Source: Brevundimonas sp. UBA4609 (GTDB taxonomy: Bacteria; Pseudomonadota; Alphaproteobacteria; Caulobacterales; Caulobacteraceae). Taken from it: a stretch of DNA of 21,897 bases. The translations under genes were made by a program, and so were the position numbers. The notes under the pieces were generated by a model. The model had not been told where the DNA came from. It saw nothing but the letters and a program-made list of their open reading frames with translations, and made no database searches. Positions within the stretch are counted from its first letter, which is position 1; each line of letters opens with the position of its first letter. The DNA is taken from the NCBI GenBank assembly GCA_002386585.1, contig DGIZ01000177.1, forward strand, positions 1 to 21,897, given 5' to 3'. Positions 1 through 6,253 of the stretch are shown piece after piece.

Positions 1-721
1 GCGACAGCGTCGTCTTGCCGGCCCCGGCTCCGCCGCTGACGCTGGCGTGCGGCCTGAACGGCGGGATGGCGCCCAGGAGCGCCGTGCCCTGCCACCCGAA
101 CAGGGCGTCCGCTTCGCTGAGACCCTCGGGGTCGCGAGGATCCAGCGGCGCGAAGTTCCACAGGTTCATCAACTCGCGCAGCTTCTCGCCCTCGGCGATC
201 GTCGCGGGCTTCCCCGGTCTGGGGGCCGGGGGGCGCAGCAGCCACAGCGGCCCTCTGGCCTGGGCTCCGGTCCTCAGGGCCTCCGCCACCGATTCCCAAT
301 CGCTCTCGCCGAAGGGCCATCGGCCGACCGCGTCGCCGGCGTGAACGACAGGCCCGTCGACGGTGGACCACACCCCGTACCCGCGCTGCGGTCGATCGCT
401 GTCCCACCGGCCGGCTTTCCGACATCGATCGACAAACCACTGCGCCGCCATGTCGCGCTGAAGCTTGCCGTCGTTATCGCGCCATTGGGCCAGGAACACC
501 CGCCCTTCCAGGCTGACGAAAAGGTCCGTCTTCAGCATTCCCGCGATCTTGGACGCCGGCTCCCGCCGCAACTCGCCTTCCGGCAGGGCGAAATGCACAT
601 AGCCGCCCTCGAAGCCCAGCGGGATCACCGGGCAGTCCTCGACCTTCGGCTCGATCCAGACGGCGCCGGACTTGGATTCGCTGTCCGGTTCGGCGTCTTC
701 CAGCACATAGGAATCGTTCAT
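1..721 (-). CDS. P-loop ATPase, probable phage replication/helicase partner (C-terminus cut by window edge)
   Basis: The minus frame is open from an ATG at 721 to the left edge, giving 240 residues. The last visible residues, about 221-240, contain a Walker A motif, GGAGAGKT at 230-237, so this is a nucleotide-binding ATPase. The N-terminal half (about 30-140) has no motif I recognise. The start overlaps the stop of the primase-like gene upstream (ATGA, 718-721), as do the other joints of this leftward operon. Placement directly after a CHC2/Toprim protein suggests a primase-associated helicase or virulence-associated E/DUF927-like ATPase. That is inference, because Walker B and the later motifs lie outside the window. 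The start is well supported by the coupling; the exact family is not. Confidence 0.7.
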   Translation of the reverse strand, partial: MNDSYVLEDAEPDSESKSGAVWIEPKVEDCPVIPLGFEGGYVHFALPEGELRREPASKIAGMLKTDLFVSLEGRVFLAQWRDNDGKLQRDMAAQWFVDRCRKAGRWDSDRPQRGYGVWSTVDGPVVHAGDAVGRWPFGESDWESVAEALRTGAQARGPLWLLRPPAPRPGKPATIAEGEKLRELMNLWNFAPLDPRDPEGLSEADALFGWQGTALLGAIPPFRPHASVSGGAGAGKTTLS

Positions 722-2025
722 GCGGCTACGCCCCCGGATACGCTCGCGGCGGCTTCGGCCGCCTTGATCACTTGATTGAAGTCCATGCCGATCGGCGGGC
801 GCGACACGCGCACCTGCGTCGGGCTTTCGTCGCTCAGGCGGCGGCTCCAGCTGGCGCGCGCCAGCGCCCCGCTGACGCGCGCCCGCTCGGCGCTGTCGCG
901 AACCGCCTCGACCATCCGCTTCTGTTGGCGGCCGCTGCGGCCCTTGACCGTCACCGGGCTCATGTCGCCGTCGACGGCGATGTCGATCAGGCCCCACGGG
1001 TTCGCCGGATCTTCCGGCCAGGTGAACCCGGGCCTCAGAGGATCAGCCCGGATGCGCCAGATATCCCGCGCCCCGTCCTTGTCGATCGCCTCGAACCCGC
1101 TCAGGCGGTCCAGCGACCCCGCCGCCACGGCGCGCACTGACCGGCTCAGCGGCCCGGCCAGCATCATGGCCCGCGACGCGGCGTTCTCGACGCCCTCCGC
1201 CACGACCAGGGGGCCCGGGGCGTCCGGCCGCGTCAGCCACAGCCCGCCGGGCAGCACATAGCCCTCGATGTCGCCGTGCCTGTCCGGCCGAGGCGGGCCC
1301 GCCAGTCCGTCGCGGCGCGCCAGCACGAAATGTCCCTGCGGGCCCAGCATCCGCTTCGACGGCGACCGATGGGTCTTTCCGCGCCCGTTGGGGGCCAGAT
1401 AGGTGCAATGCACGCCGCCGGTCGGGCCCAGCTCGGTCATGACCAGGATCACCATCGCCGGCAGGAAGACGCCCCGCTCTGGGTGACCGCTATGCCAGGT
1501 CCGGGGATTGAACCCGACCAGCGCCAGCATCCGCGCCGCGACCGGCCCTCGGATGCCCCGCCCCTCTTCCAGATAGACCTGCACCAGCGATCCGGCGGCG
1601 GGCTCGCGCTCGCGCCAGATCTTGCGCGCCATCTCCAACCGCCATGCGGCGTCGGCCAGGGCCTCGGCCTCCGCCTCCTTCGCCGCCTGCGCACGGCGTG
1701 CGCGCGACGCCTCGCTCTCGGGCTTCAGCTCCCCGCCCAGCAGGCGACGCGCGGCGTCGGCCATGGTCTCATCGCCGCCCGAGAACAGCCGATGCTCCAG
1801 ATCGATCACATCGCCGCCGCGCGCGTCGCAGGAATAGCACTTCCAGCGTCGCCCATCGGCCGACACGCGGAACGGCGCCAACTTGCTCTTGGCCCCGCAT
1901 TCATTCAGCGGACAGACGCCCCGATAGCCCTTGCCGGTCTTGCGCAGCTTGCACTTGGGCGCCCGGATCGCGATGTCCTCGCACCGGACCGCCGCCCGCG
2001 CCCTGTCGAACAGCTCGTCGCTCAT
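718..2025 (-). CDS. CHC2 zinc-finger / Toprim primase-like protein
   Basis: A 435-residue protein. Residues about 38-66 form a CHC2-type zinc site (Cys38, Cys43, Cys63, Cys66, with CYSC at 63-66), as at the N-terminus of DnaG-type primases. A central region (about 130-215, with IWRERE and GVHCTYL) matches the domain often found between CHC2 and Toprim in alphaproteobacterial phage primases. A Toprim-like Glu lies in VVAEGVEN at about 274-281, with Asp348, Asp352 and Asp354 downstream as possible metal ligands. Expected role: RNA primer synthesis or nucleic-acid priming for element replication. The ATG at 2025 overlaps the methyltransferase stop (ATGA); a longer frame upstream to 2184 would overlap that gene and is unlikely. 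It is coupled to the ATPase gene that follows. Confidence 0.85.
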   Translation of the reverse strand: MSDELFDRARAAVRCEDIAIRAPKCKLRKTGKGYRGVCPLNECGAKSKLAPFRVSADGRRWKCYSCDARGGDVIDLEHRLFSGGDETMADAARRLLGGELKPESEASRARRAQAAKEAEAEALADAAWRLEMARKIWREREPAAGSLVQVYLEEGRGIRGPVAARMLALVGFNPRTWHSGHPERGVFLPAMVILVMTELGPTGGVHCTYLAPNGRGKTHRSPSKRMLGPQGHFVLARRDGLAGPPRPDRHGDIEGYVLPGGLWLTRPDAPGPLVVAEGVENAASRAMMLAGPLSRSVRAVAAGSLDRLSGFEAIDKDGARDIWRIRADPLRPGFTWPEDPANPWGLIDIAVDGDMSPVTVKGRSGRQQKRMVEAVRDSAERARVSGALARASWSRRLSDESPTQVRVSRPPIGMDFNQVIKAAEAAASVSGGVAA

Positions 2026-2723
2026 GCCCGCACCTCTGACAGGCCCTCGGCGGCCCTGACCGCCGTCTCGATCCGGGCGCAGGCGGTATCGAAATGCTTT
2101 GGATCGATCTCGATCCCGGTGAACCTCAGGCCGCGCTTGATCGCCGCCACCCCGGTCGAGCCGCTGCCCATGAACGGGTCGCACACGGCCTCGGCGTTGA
2201 TGGTGGCCAGCACCTTGTCCATGACCGGCTCGGGCTTGACCGTCGGATGATCCACGCCGGTGAAGCGACCGCTTTCGCTCAGGATCCAGCGCGCCTTGTC
2301 GGCCAGCGATCCGACCGGATGCGCGCCCGCCAGCCAGGCGTGAACCCAGAACTCCGTGTCCGGCCGATAGTGCTTGTTCGCCACCGGCATGGGGTTCGTC
2401 TTGTGCCAGGCGCAGACCACGGTCCGATGGAACCGCGCCGCCAGACGCGGCAGCAGCTGTGGCAGCTGGTCGTTGTGACAGAACACCGCCACCGACCGGA
2501 ACATCGCCGGCGAACAGATCCGATCGTCAAATCCCTGATCCAGCCCCGCCGCCGCGATCCGGTCCATGTTGGGTCGGGCCTTGCGAAACCTGCCCGCCCC
2601 TCGCGTGTCGAACGCATACGGCGGATCGAAAACCCCCGCGTCCTGGGGGCCCAGGGACCGCACCACCTCATACCCGTCGCCCAGGTACAGCGTCGCCGGG
2701 CCGATGACCTCGACCCGGCTCAT
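2022..2723 (-). CDS. DNA methyltransferase, N6-adenine/N4-cytosine, beta-class motif order
   Basis: A 233-residue protein with the catalytic DPPY at 33-36 ahead of the AdoMet-binding motif (DPFMGSGST, core FMGSGST at about 184-190). This is the beta-class order, shared with CcrM and many phage methylases. HPTVKP just before motif I is also typical. It should methylate the exocyclic amine of A or C in element or host DNA; the target cannot be read from sequence. It is short, about two thirds of CcrM, and lacks the CcrM C-terminal extension, so it is a solitary phage-type enzyme rather than a CcrM copy. No restriction endonuclease is adjacent. The start at 2723 overlaps the upstream stop (2720-2722). 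It lies between the CtrA-like winged-helix gene and the primase-like gene. Confidence 0.9.
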   Translation of the reverse strand: MSRVEVIGPATLYLGDGYEVVRSLGPQDAGVFDPPYAFDTRGAGRFRKARPNMDRIAAAGLDQGFDDRICSPAMFRSVAVFCHNDQLPQLLPRLAARFHRTVVCAWHKTNPMPVANKHYRPDTEFWVHAWLAGAHPVGSLADKARWILSESGRFTGVDHPTVKPEPVMDKVLATINAEAVCDPFMGSGSTGVAAIKRGLRFTGIEIDPKHFDTACARIETAVRAAEGLSEVRA

Positions 2724-3121
2724 GCCGCCGCCCCGCGCGAGGCCTCGATCTGTCGTCGCGCCTCGGCCTTGTTCGCCGGCGTCATGAAATAGCCGACGCC
2801 CCAGCGGGTGCCGATCTCGATCCCGAACGGTTTCAGCTTCCGCCGGATGTGGCAGACGAAGACGTCCACGATCTTCATCTCGGGCTCGTCATCGCCCCGG
2901 TCGCGGTACAGCGCCGCCATCGCGGCGTCCTTTGTCAGCAGCTCTCGCTCCAGCAGCGCGCCGAACAGCCGCGCCTGCTGAACGGTCAGCCCCCATTCCA
3001 GCGGCGGCAGGACGCACAGCCCCATCGCCTCTTCCAGTTCCAGGATGCGGTCTTCCAGGCGCACGATCGTCGCCTGCAGCGCGGCCTCCCGCGCGGAGAA
3101 CTCAGCCGGCTCTACGACCAC
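2720..3121 (-). CDS. Coiled-coil protein with CtrA-like winged-helix DNA-binding domain, no receiver
   Basis: A 133-residue protein. Residues about 9-33 look like a short coiled coil. Residues about 41-113 are an OmpR/PhoB-type winged helix whose core, DEPEMKIVDVFVCHIRRKL (78-96), closely resembles the same stretch of Caulobacter CtrA as I remember it (DEPELKIIDVFICKLRKKL), followed by the wing RWGVGYFM at 106-113. There is no phospho-acceptor receiver domain, so activity cannot be set by a histidine kinase; the coiled coil may give dimerisation instead. Likely role: a transcription regulator or competitor at CtrA-type sites. The start overlaps the ParB-like gene by 20 nt, and its stop overlaps the methyltransferase start. 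The fold is confident; CtrA-site binding is inference. Confidence 0.85.
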   Translation of the reverse strand: MVVEPAEFSAREAALQATIVRLEDRILELEEAMGLCVLPPLEWGLTVQQARLFGALLERELLTKDAAMAALYRDRGDDEPEMKIVDVFVCHIRRKLKPFGIEIGTRWGVGYFMTPANKAEARRQIEASRGAAA

Positions 3122-4019
3122 GCCGCTTCCCCTTCCGGTAAAGAACGATCGCCAGCGCCTTCCACACCGGCGTCTTGTGCGTGGCCGCGAACACGGCCGC
3201 CTCCTGCTCCGCCGCCTCGCCTAGCGCCAGCATGGCGTTCGCCACCCCGTCCGCGTCGATGTCCTCGCGGTACTCCTCGTCGTGCAGCAGCGTCTCGACC
3301 GCCTTGATCTGGCCCGCCGTCAACGGCCGCGCCCGCCCTTTCACCAGGGCCTCCAGCACGATCCGCGCACGCATCGCGCCGCGTCGGTTGATCAGGGCGC
3401 CGATCGCTCGAACCGCCACCGTGTCCCCGATGGCCCACACCCCATTGCCGGGCTGGGCGCGCAGCACCCTCACCCCGGCGCGGGCGCAGACCTGATCGAT
3501 CGTCAGGGCGTCCTCGTCGCCGGCCGCCGCCGCCGCGAAATGCATCTGCATCGGCGTGATGTTCAGCCGGTCGCGGTTGTGGCCGATGAAACTGTGGGCC
3601 CGCTCCGTTCGACTGGCGGCCTCGACTACCATCACCGGAATGGTCGTCACCGCTGGATGGCTGCACGCCGCGATCGCCGTATGCTGGCCGTCGATCACCT
3701 CCAGCCCGCGCTCCGTCCGGGCGCAGACCGGCGGCTTGAACCGCCGCCAGTCCCAGCGGGCGCAGATCTTGCGCACCAGCTTGATGGACCGCTCCGACAG
3801 GTTGCGCTGATAACCCTCGTCGATCAGCAGCGTCCCTGGATCGACCCACTCGAACGCCGGCGGCGCCGTCTCGGCCGCCCCGGCCTCGACCCCCGACAGA
3901 TTGATGGCCTTCACGCCTCTCAGGGCGCTGGCCGTCTTAGCCTCCGCAATAGCGGCCTGGCACGCGGCCACATACCGGTCGTCCGCCTGGTGAAACGCCT
4001 GACTGCCCAGCTCCGTCAT
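3102..4019 (-). CDS. ParB/Srx-fold domain protein
   Basis: A 305-residue protein. Residues about 58-130 resemble a ParB/sulfiredoxin-type N-terminal domain: a VDPGTLLIDEGYQRN strand region, then LEVIDGQHTAIAA with the GQH turn (IDGQHTA at 109-115) where ParB proteins have GERR/GxHR. The C-terminal 170 residues are helical and unassigned, ending in a very basic tail (KGKRRGRR). This could be a nuclease-like or DNA-binding phage protein rather than a true partition protein, since there is no ENxQR box or clear ParB HTH. The ATG at 4019 overlaps the upstream stop (ATGA, 4016-4019); a longer frame to 4181 is unlikely. It is the third gene of the leftward operon. Confidence 0.75.
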   Translation of the reverse strand: MTELGSQAFHQADDRYVAACQAAIAEAKTASALRGVKAINLSGVEAGAAETAPPAFEWVDPGTLLIDEGYQRNLSERSIKLVRKICARWDWRRFKPPVCARTERGLEVIDGQHTAIAACSHPAVTTIPVMVVEAASRTERAHSFIGHNRDRLNITPMQMHFAAAAAGDEDALTIDQVCARAGVRVLRAQPGNGVWAIGDTVAVRAIGALINRRGAMRARIVLEALVKGRARPLTAGQIKAVETLLHDEEYREDIDADGVANAMLALGEAAEQEAAVFAATHKTPVWKALAIVLYRKGKRRGRRAG

Positions 4020-4378
4020 CCGTCGATGTCCTTCCGTTCGCGGCGTCCGACCGCGCCTCGATGTCCGGCCAGCGCCTCGCGCGCGGCCCCGGCCGCCGCC
4101 TTCAGCGGCCCCTGCAGATCCCGACGGCCGGCCGTGGTCTCGGCGCAGTACCGCCGCGACAGACGCGACAGCTGCACGCATGGGTTCGATTTGGTGACCA
4201 CGCCCGGCGCGCAGGCGTTCTTGGCCTCATTCGCGACGCGGGCCAGCGCCGTCATCGGCTTGCTGGGCGCCGCCGCCGCTGCGGCCTCGGCCTGGGCGAT
4301 CAGCTCGTTCCAGCAGGCCTCGTCATTGGCCGTCATCCGGCCGTCGGGCCCGCCACGCAGATTGCCGAAGCGGCTCAT
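4016..4378 (-). CDS. Hypothetical protein of the leftward early operon
   Basis: A 120-residue protein I do not recognise. The N-terminus (NDEACWNELIAQAEAAAAA) looks helical and Ala-rich, and the C-terminal third is strongly basic (GRRDLQ, HRGAVGRRERK). There are no membrane segments and no Cys pairs that would suggest zinc. The ATG at 4378 overlaps the Cro-like gene stop, and its own stop overlaps the ParB-like start, so it is translated as part of the operon. Position between a Cro-like regulator and replication genes suggests a small DNA-associated early protein, which is only positional inference. Confidence 0.6.
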   Translation of the reverse strand: MSRFGNLRGGPDGRMTANDEACWNELIAQAEAAAAAAPSKPMTALARVANEAKNACAPGVVTKSNPCVQLSRLSRRYCAETTAGRRDLQGPLKAAAGAAREALAGHRGAVGRRERKDIDG

Positions 4379-4668
4379 TGGCAGGCCTCAGGCTCGAGAT
4401 CCCCAATAGAGGCGGGCAGAGGTCGCCCAGACAGTTCTGGTGGATACCAATCGGCTGCGACCACCTCTCCCCGTGTCCAGGAGATGGCATCGGCGATTTG
4501 GTCTTCCTTCGGAATGATCCGCTTCGGATGCCCGAATGGAAGCAGATAACGGCTCGCGGCTTGACGTGAGATCCCCCAACGCTCGCCCAAAGCCATCGCC
4601 CCGAGCCCTCGGTCTCGAAGCCAGCGATCCATTTTAGGGCGAGTTTTAAGGGGCAGATGGGTGGCCAT
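4375..4668 (-). CDS. Cro-like helix-turn-helix regulator
   Basis: A 97-residue protein with an HTH at about residues 12-35 (WLRDRGLGAMALGERWGISR, then QAASRY), followed by a basic stretch and a tail naming no other domain. It is the first gene of the leftward operon and is divergent from the CI-like repressor gene, the usual place for a Cro or Cro-type antirepressor. The ATG at 4668 is chosen because a GAGG Shine-Dalgarno sits 5 nt upstream on the minus strand; the frame extends to a TTG at 4695, which is less likely. The operator-like palindrome at 4726-4737 lies about 60 nt upstream. Role by context: counteracting the repressor at the shared control region. Confidence 0.75.
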   Translation of the reverse strand: MATHLPLKTRPKMDRWLRDRGLGAMALGERWGISRQAASRYLLPFGHPKRIIPKEDQIADAISWTRGEVVAADWYPPELSGRPLPASIGDLEPEACQ

Positions 4669-4725
4669 TGGCGACCTCGTGATTCGGTTCGCCAAGGAGA
4701 AAGAAACTTATTCGGTGATTTTTGC

Positions 4726-4737
4726 AACCGTTTGGTT
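4726..4737. promoter_or_regulatory. Candidate repressor operator, left control region
   Basis: AACCGTTTGGTT, with inverted AACC/GGTT arms, lies in the short divergent gap between the Cro-like and CI-like genes, within an AT-rich stretch unlike its surroundings. Near copies (10-11 of 12 bases) occur in the right control region at 6079-6090 and 6142-6153. The match in two divergent promoter regions flanking the CI-like gene is what suggests an operator. Binding is inferred. Confidence 0.5.
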
Positions 4738-4800
4738 TAGTCGTTTTCAGCTATGCCGTCGCTCGCGCTCATCCAGCCGGTACACCATCCTCGTCGGACT

Positions 4801-5559
4801 ATGTCCAAGGTGGTTGATAATTCCGGGAACAATGACGCCGCTGCCCTACTGGGGCGCGCGCTGGCCGTTTTGCGCCGTCGGGCCGGCCTAAGTCAGGCTG
4901 CCGCTGGCCAAAGAGCCAACATGTCCGGCCAAGGCTGGGCGAAGTATGAAAACGGCCAAGCCCCGAGCATCTTTTACCCAGAGAACCAGCGCCGCCTGAC
5001 GGCCGCCGTCGACGCGACGCCAGCCGACTTGGAGAAAGAGCGCCTCGGGCTTTCAGGAAGCCCGCAGACCAGCAACGTAGTCGACTTCCGCAAGTGGGTT
5101 GATAACGAGCGCGCTCAAACCCTGCCGATCCGCGATCGCGTCCAGGCAGGCGCATGGCTTATGGCGGATGACACCTCACAGGCGGAACCGAAGCAGTATC
5201 CCTTTGCCCGAGATCCCCGGTTCCCTTACGCCGATCAGTGGCTATCCGAGGTAATAGGCGACTCGGTCGATCGCCTCGGAATCTTCGAAGGCGATCTCGT
5301 TCACTGCGTCGACTTCGAAGGCGCAGGCATTGGCCTTCAGAGCGGGCAAATCGTTGAGATTGAGCGGCTGCGCTTTGGCGGATCCGAACGCGAACTCAGC
5401 ATCAAACAGGTTGAACTGACCGCCAATGGCCCGCTGCTGTGGCCGCGCTCTTCCAATCCTCGCTGGCAAGCCCCTCTTGGCATGACAGATGGGGCCGAAG
5501 ACGACGAGGTCCTCGTTCGCATCCGAGGCCTCATCGTCCAGTCCATTCGGCGTTTCTAG
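4801..5559 (+). CDS. CI/LexA-type prophage repressor (HTH + S24 peptidase)
   Basis: A 252-residue protein from ATG 4801. Residues about 17-75 are an XRE-type HTH (RRRAGLSQAAAGQRANMSGQ, KYENG). The C-terminal half is an S24/LexA-like autopeptidase: a candidate Ala-Gly cleavage site in VQAGAW (116-117), catalytic Ser155 in VIGDSVDRL, and candidate catalytic Lys202 in LSIKQVEL. All three elements are present, so RecA-stimulated self-cleavage and SOS induction of the element are expected from family knowledge. The frame extends upstream to an ATG at 4753; 4801 is preferred because the HTH begins just after, but neither start has a good ribosome site. It is divergent from the Cro-like gene and convergent with the lipoprotein gene, sharing CTAG at the stops. 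Confidence 0.88.
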   Translation: MSKVVDNSGNNDAAALLGRALAVLRRRAGLSQAAAGQRANMSGQGWAKYENGQAPSIFYPENQRRLTAAVDATPADLEKERLGLSGSPQTSNVVDFRKWVDNERAQTLPIRDRVQAGAWLMADDTSQAEPKQYPFARDPRFPYADQWLSEVIGDSVDRLGIFEGDLVHCVDFEGAGIGLQSGQIVEIERLRFGGSERELSIKQVELTANGPLLWPRSSNPRWQAPLGMTDGAEDDEVLVRIRGLIVQSIRRF

Positions 5560-6023
5560 CGCCCCTGGGCGGCGTCAAGGACCATCCGCTCTAACGTCCC
5601 GTTGCTGTTGCAAGTGACGGTCACGAGCGGATCGTTTGCGAACTGCCGCATCTCAGTGATGCGGGTATTAACAGTCACCTGCGTCCCAGATCCCTGGGGC
5701 TTGACGAAGACGTTCAGATCTATCGCCTGCCGAACAGGCACTTCCAGCGGCGCAGCCCCGCAGCTCGCCCATGCAGCCACGGTGCTATCCCCCCTAGGCG
5801 AGGTAATCATGCGCTCCGCAGCAACGATGCCGCTGTCCTTCTCGATGGTCTTGATGGACAGATTGTTCGCAGCGAAGAACTCCACCACGCGCTCCCAAAC
5901 TGCGTCTTTCCCTTCCGGCACGACGCGACTCTTCGGGAAGTCGTAAACCTCGGGCGCTGTAGCGCACGAGGCGAGAGCCGCCCCTAGCGCTGCCAGCAAA
6001 ATAATTGACCGCCCCACCCGCAT
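5556..6023 (-). CDS. Small lipoprotein carried in the immunity region (candidate moron gene)
   Basis: A 155-residue protein with a lipoprotein signal: a positive N-terminus, hydrophobic residues 7-18 and the lipobox LASC with Cys20. The mature part has beta-rich segments and three Cys (besides Cys20). I do not recognise a named family, though the shape (about 130 residues, sandwich-like) suits small periplasmic lipoproteins. The start at ATG 6023 follows AAGGAG by only 1 nt; a GTG six bases downstream (6017) has better spacing (7 nt) and would remove two residues. It stands alone on the minus strand between the repressor and the rightward promoter, so it could be expressed in the lysogen. Possible roles such as superinfection exclusion or an envelope change are inference. 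Confidence 0.8.
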   Translation of the reverse strand: MRVGRSIILLAALGAALASCATAPEVYDFPKSRVVPEGKDAVWERVVEFFAANNLSIKTIEKDSGIVAAERMITSPRGDSTVAAWASCGAAPLEVPVRQAIDLNVFVKPQGSGTQVTVNTRITEMRQFANDPLVTVTCNSNGTLERMVLDAAQGR

Positions 6024-6078
6024 GCTCCTTGCGTTGAAATAACGACGTACACCTAAACACTTAGCCACACCAACTCGC

Positions 6079-6090
6079 AACCCTTTGGTC
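6079..6090. promoter_or_regulatory. Operator-like site, right control region, copy 1
   Basis: AACCCTTTGGTC matches the left-region palindrome AACCGTTTGGTT at 10 of 12 bases. It lies upstream of the rightward promoter and also upstream of the minus-strand lipoprotein gene, so it could serve either. Inferred from similarity only. Confidence 0.35.
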
Positions 6091-6107
6091 TGCGCTCGCG
6101 CCACCAC

Positions 6108-6119
6108 AACGTTGCGGTT
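6108..6119. promoter_or_regulatory. Operator-like site, right control region, copy 2 (weak)
   Basis: AACGTTGCGGTT keeps the outer AAC and GTT half-sites with the same 6-nt centre length, but the centre differs from the other copies. It is the weakest member of the set. Confidence 0.25.
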
Positions 6120-6131
6120 TAAACGGCGCGG

Positions 6132-6157
6132 TTGACATCCCAACTGTTTGGTTGAAC
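6132..6157 (+). promoter_or_regulatory. Candidate rightward early promoter
   Basis: TTGACA at 6132-6137 is followed 12 nt later by GGTTGAAC (6150-6157), which fits the Caulobacter-type housekeeping promoter (TTGACGS, N10-14, GCTANAWC) at 6 of 8 positions in the -10. It would start transcription about 80-90 nt before the first gene at 6254. The operator-like copies at 6142-6153 and 6155-6166 overlap it, so repressor binding should block it. Confidence 0.5.
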
Positions 6158-6166
6158 TGTTGAGTT
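6142..6166. promoter_or_regulatory. Tandem operator-like sites over the rightward promoter
   Basis: AACTGTTTGGTT (6142-6153) and AACTGTTGAGTT (6155-6166) lie 13 nt apart, centre to centre. Both have AAC and GTT arms with a 6-nt centre. The first matches the left-region site at 11 of 12 bases. The spacing, just over one helical turn, would suit cooperative repressor dimers. Confidence 0.5.
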
Positions 6167-6253
6167 GTCCCGCGCCGTTCGGTTGGGTTTCCCCCAGCTG
6201 CCTCCCGGCGCTCTTCCGTTCAGGCGCGGGGCGTCCCTTTGGAGGAGCGCCCC

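Larger units (their letters stand above)
6122..6179. repeat. 10-bp perfect inverted repeat bracketing the rightward promoter
   Basis: AACGGCGCGG at 6122-6131 is matched exactly on the other strand by CCGCGCCGTT at 6170-6179. The 38 bases between hold the TTGACA promoter element and two operator-like copies. The arms are too far apart for a simple terminator and would not both be in the transcript, so a DNA-level role such as a regulator half-site pair is more likely. The palindrome GTTTAAAC (6117-6124) touches the left arm. Confidence 0.6.

Noticed and set aside
2025..2184. Longer N-terminus for the primase-like gene
   Set aside because: The extension overlaps the methyltransferase C-terminus, while the ATGA at 2022-2025 gives a normal start just before the zinc site.
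2022..2723. Calling the methyltransferase CcrM
   Set aside because: It has the same motif order but is much shorter, lacks the C-terminal domain, and has a phage operon context.
4634..4649. TTAG-N8-TTAA resembling a CtrA box near the Cro-like start
   Set aside because: The spacing is 8 rather than 7 and one half-site is imperfect; it lies inside the Cro-like coding region.
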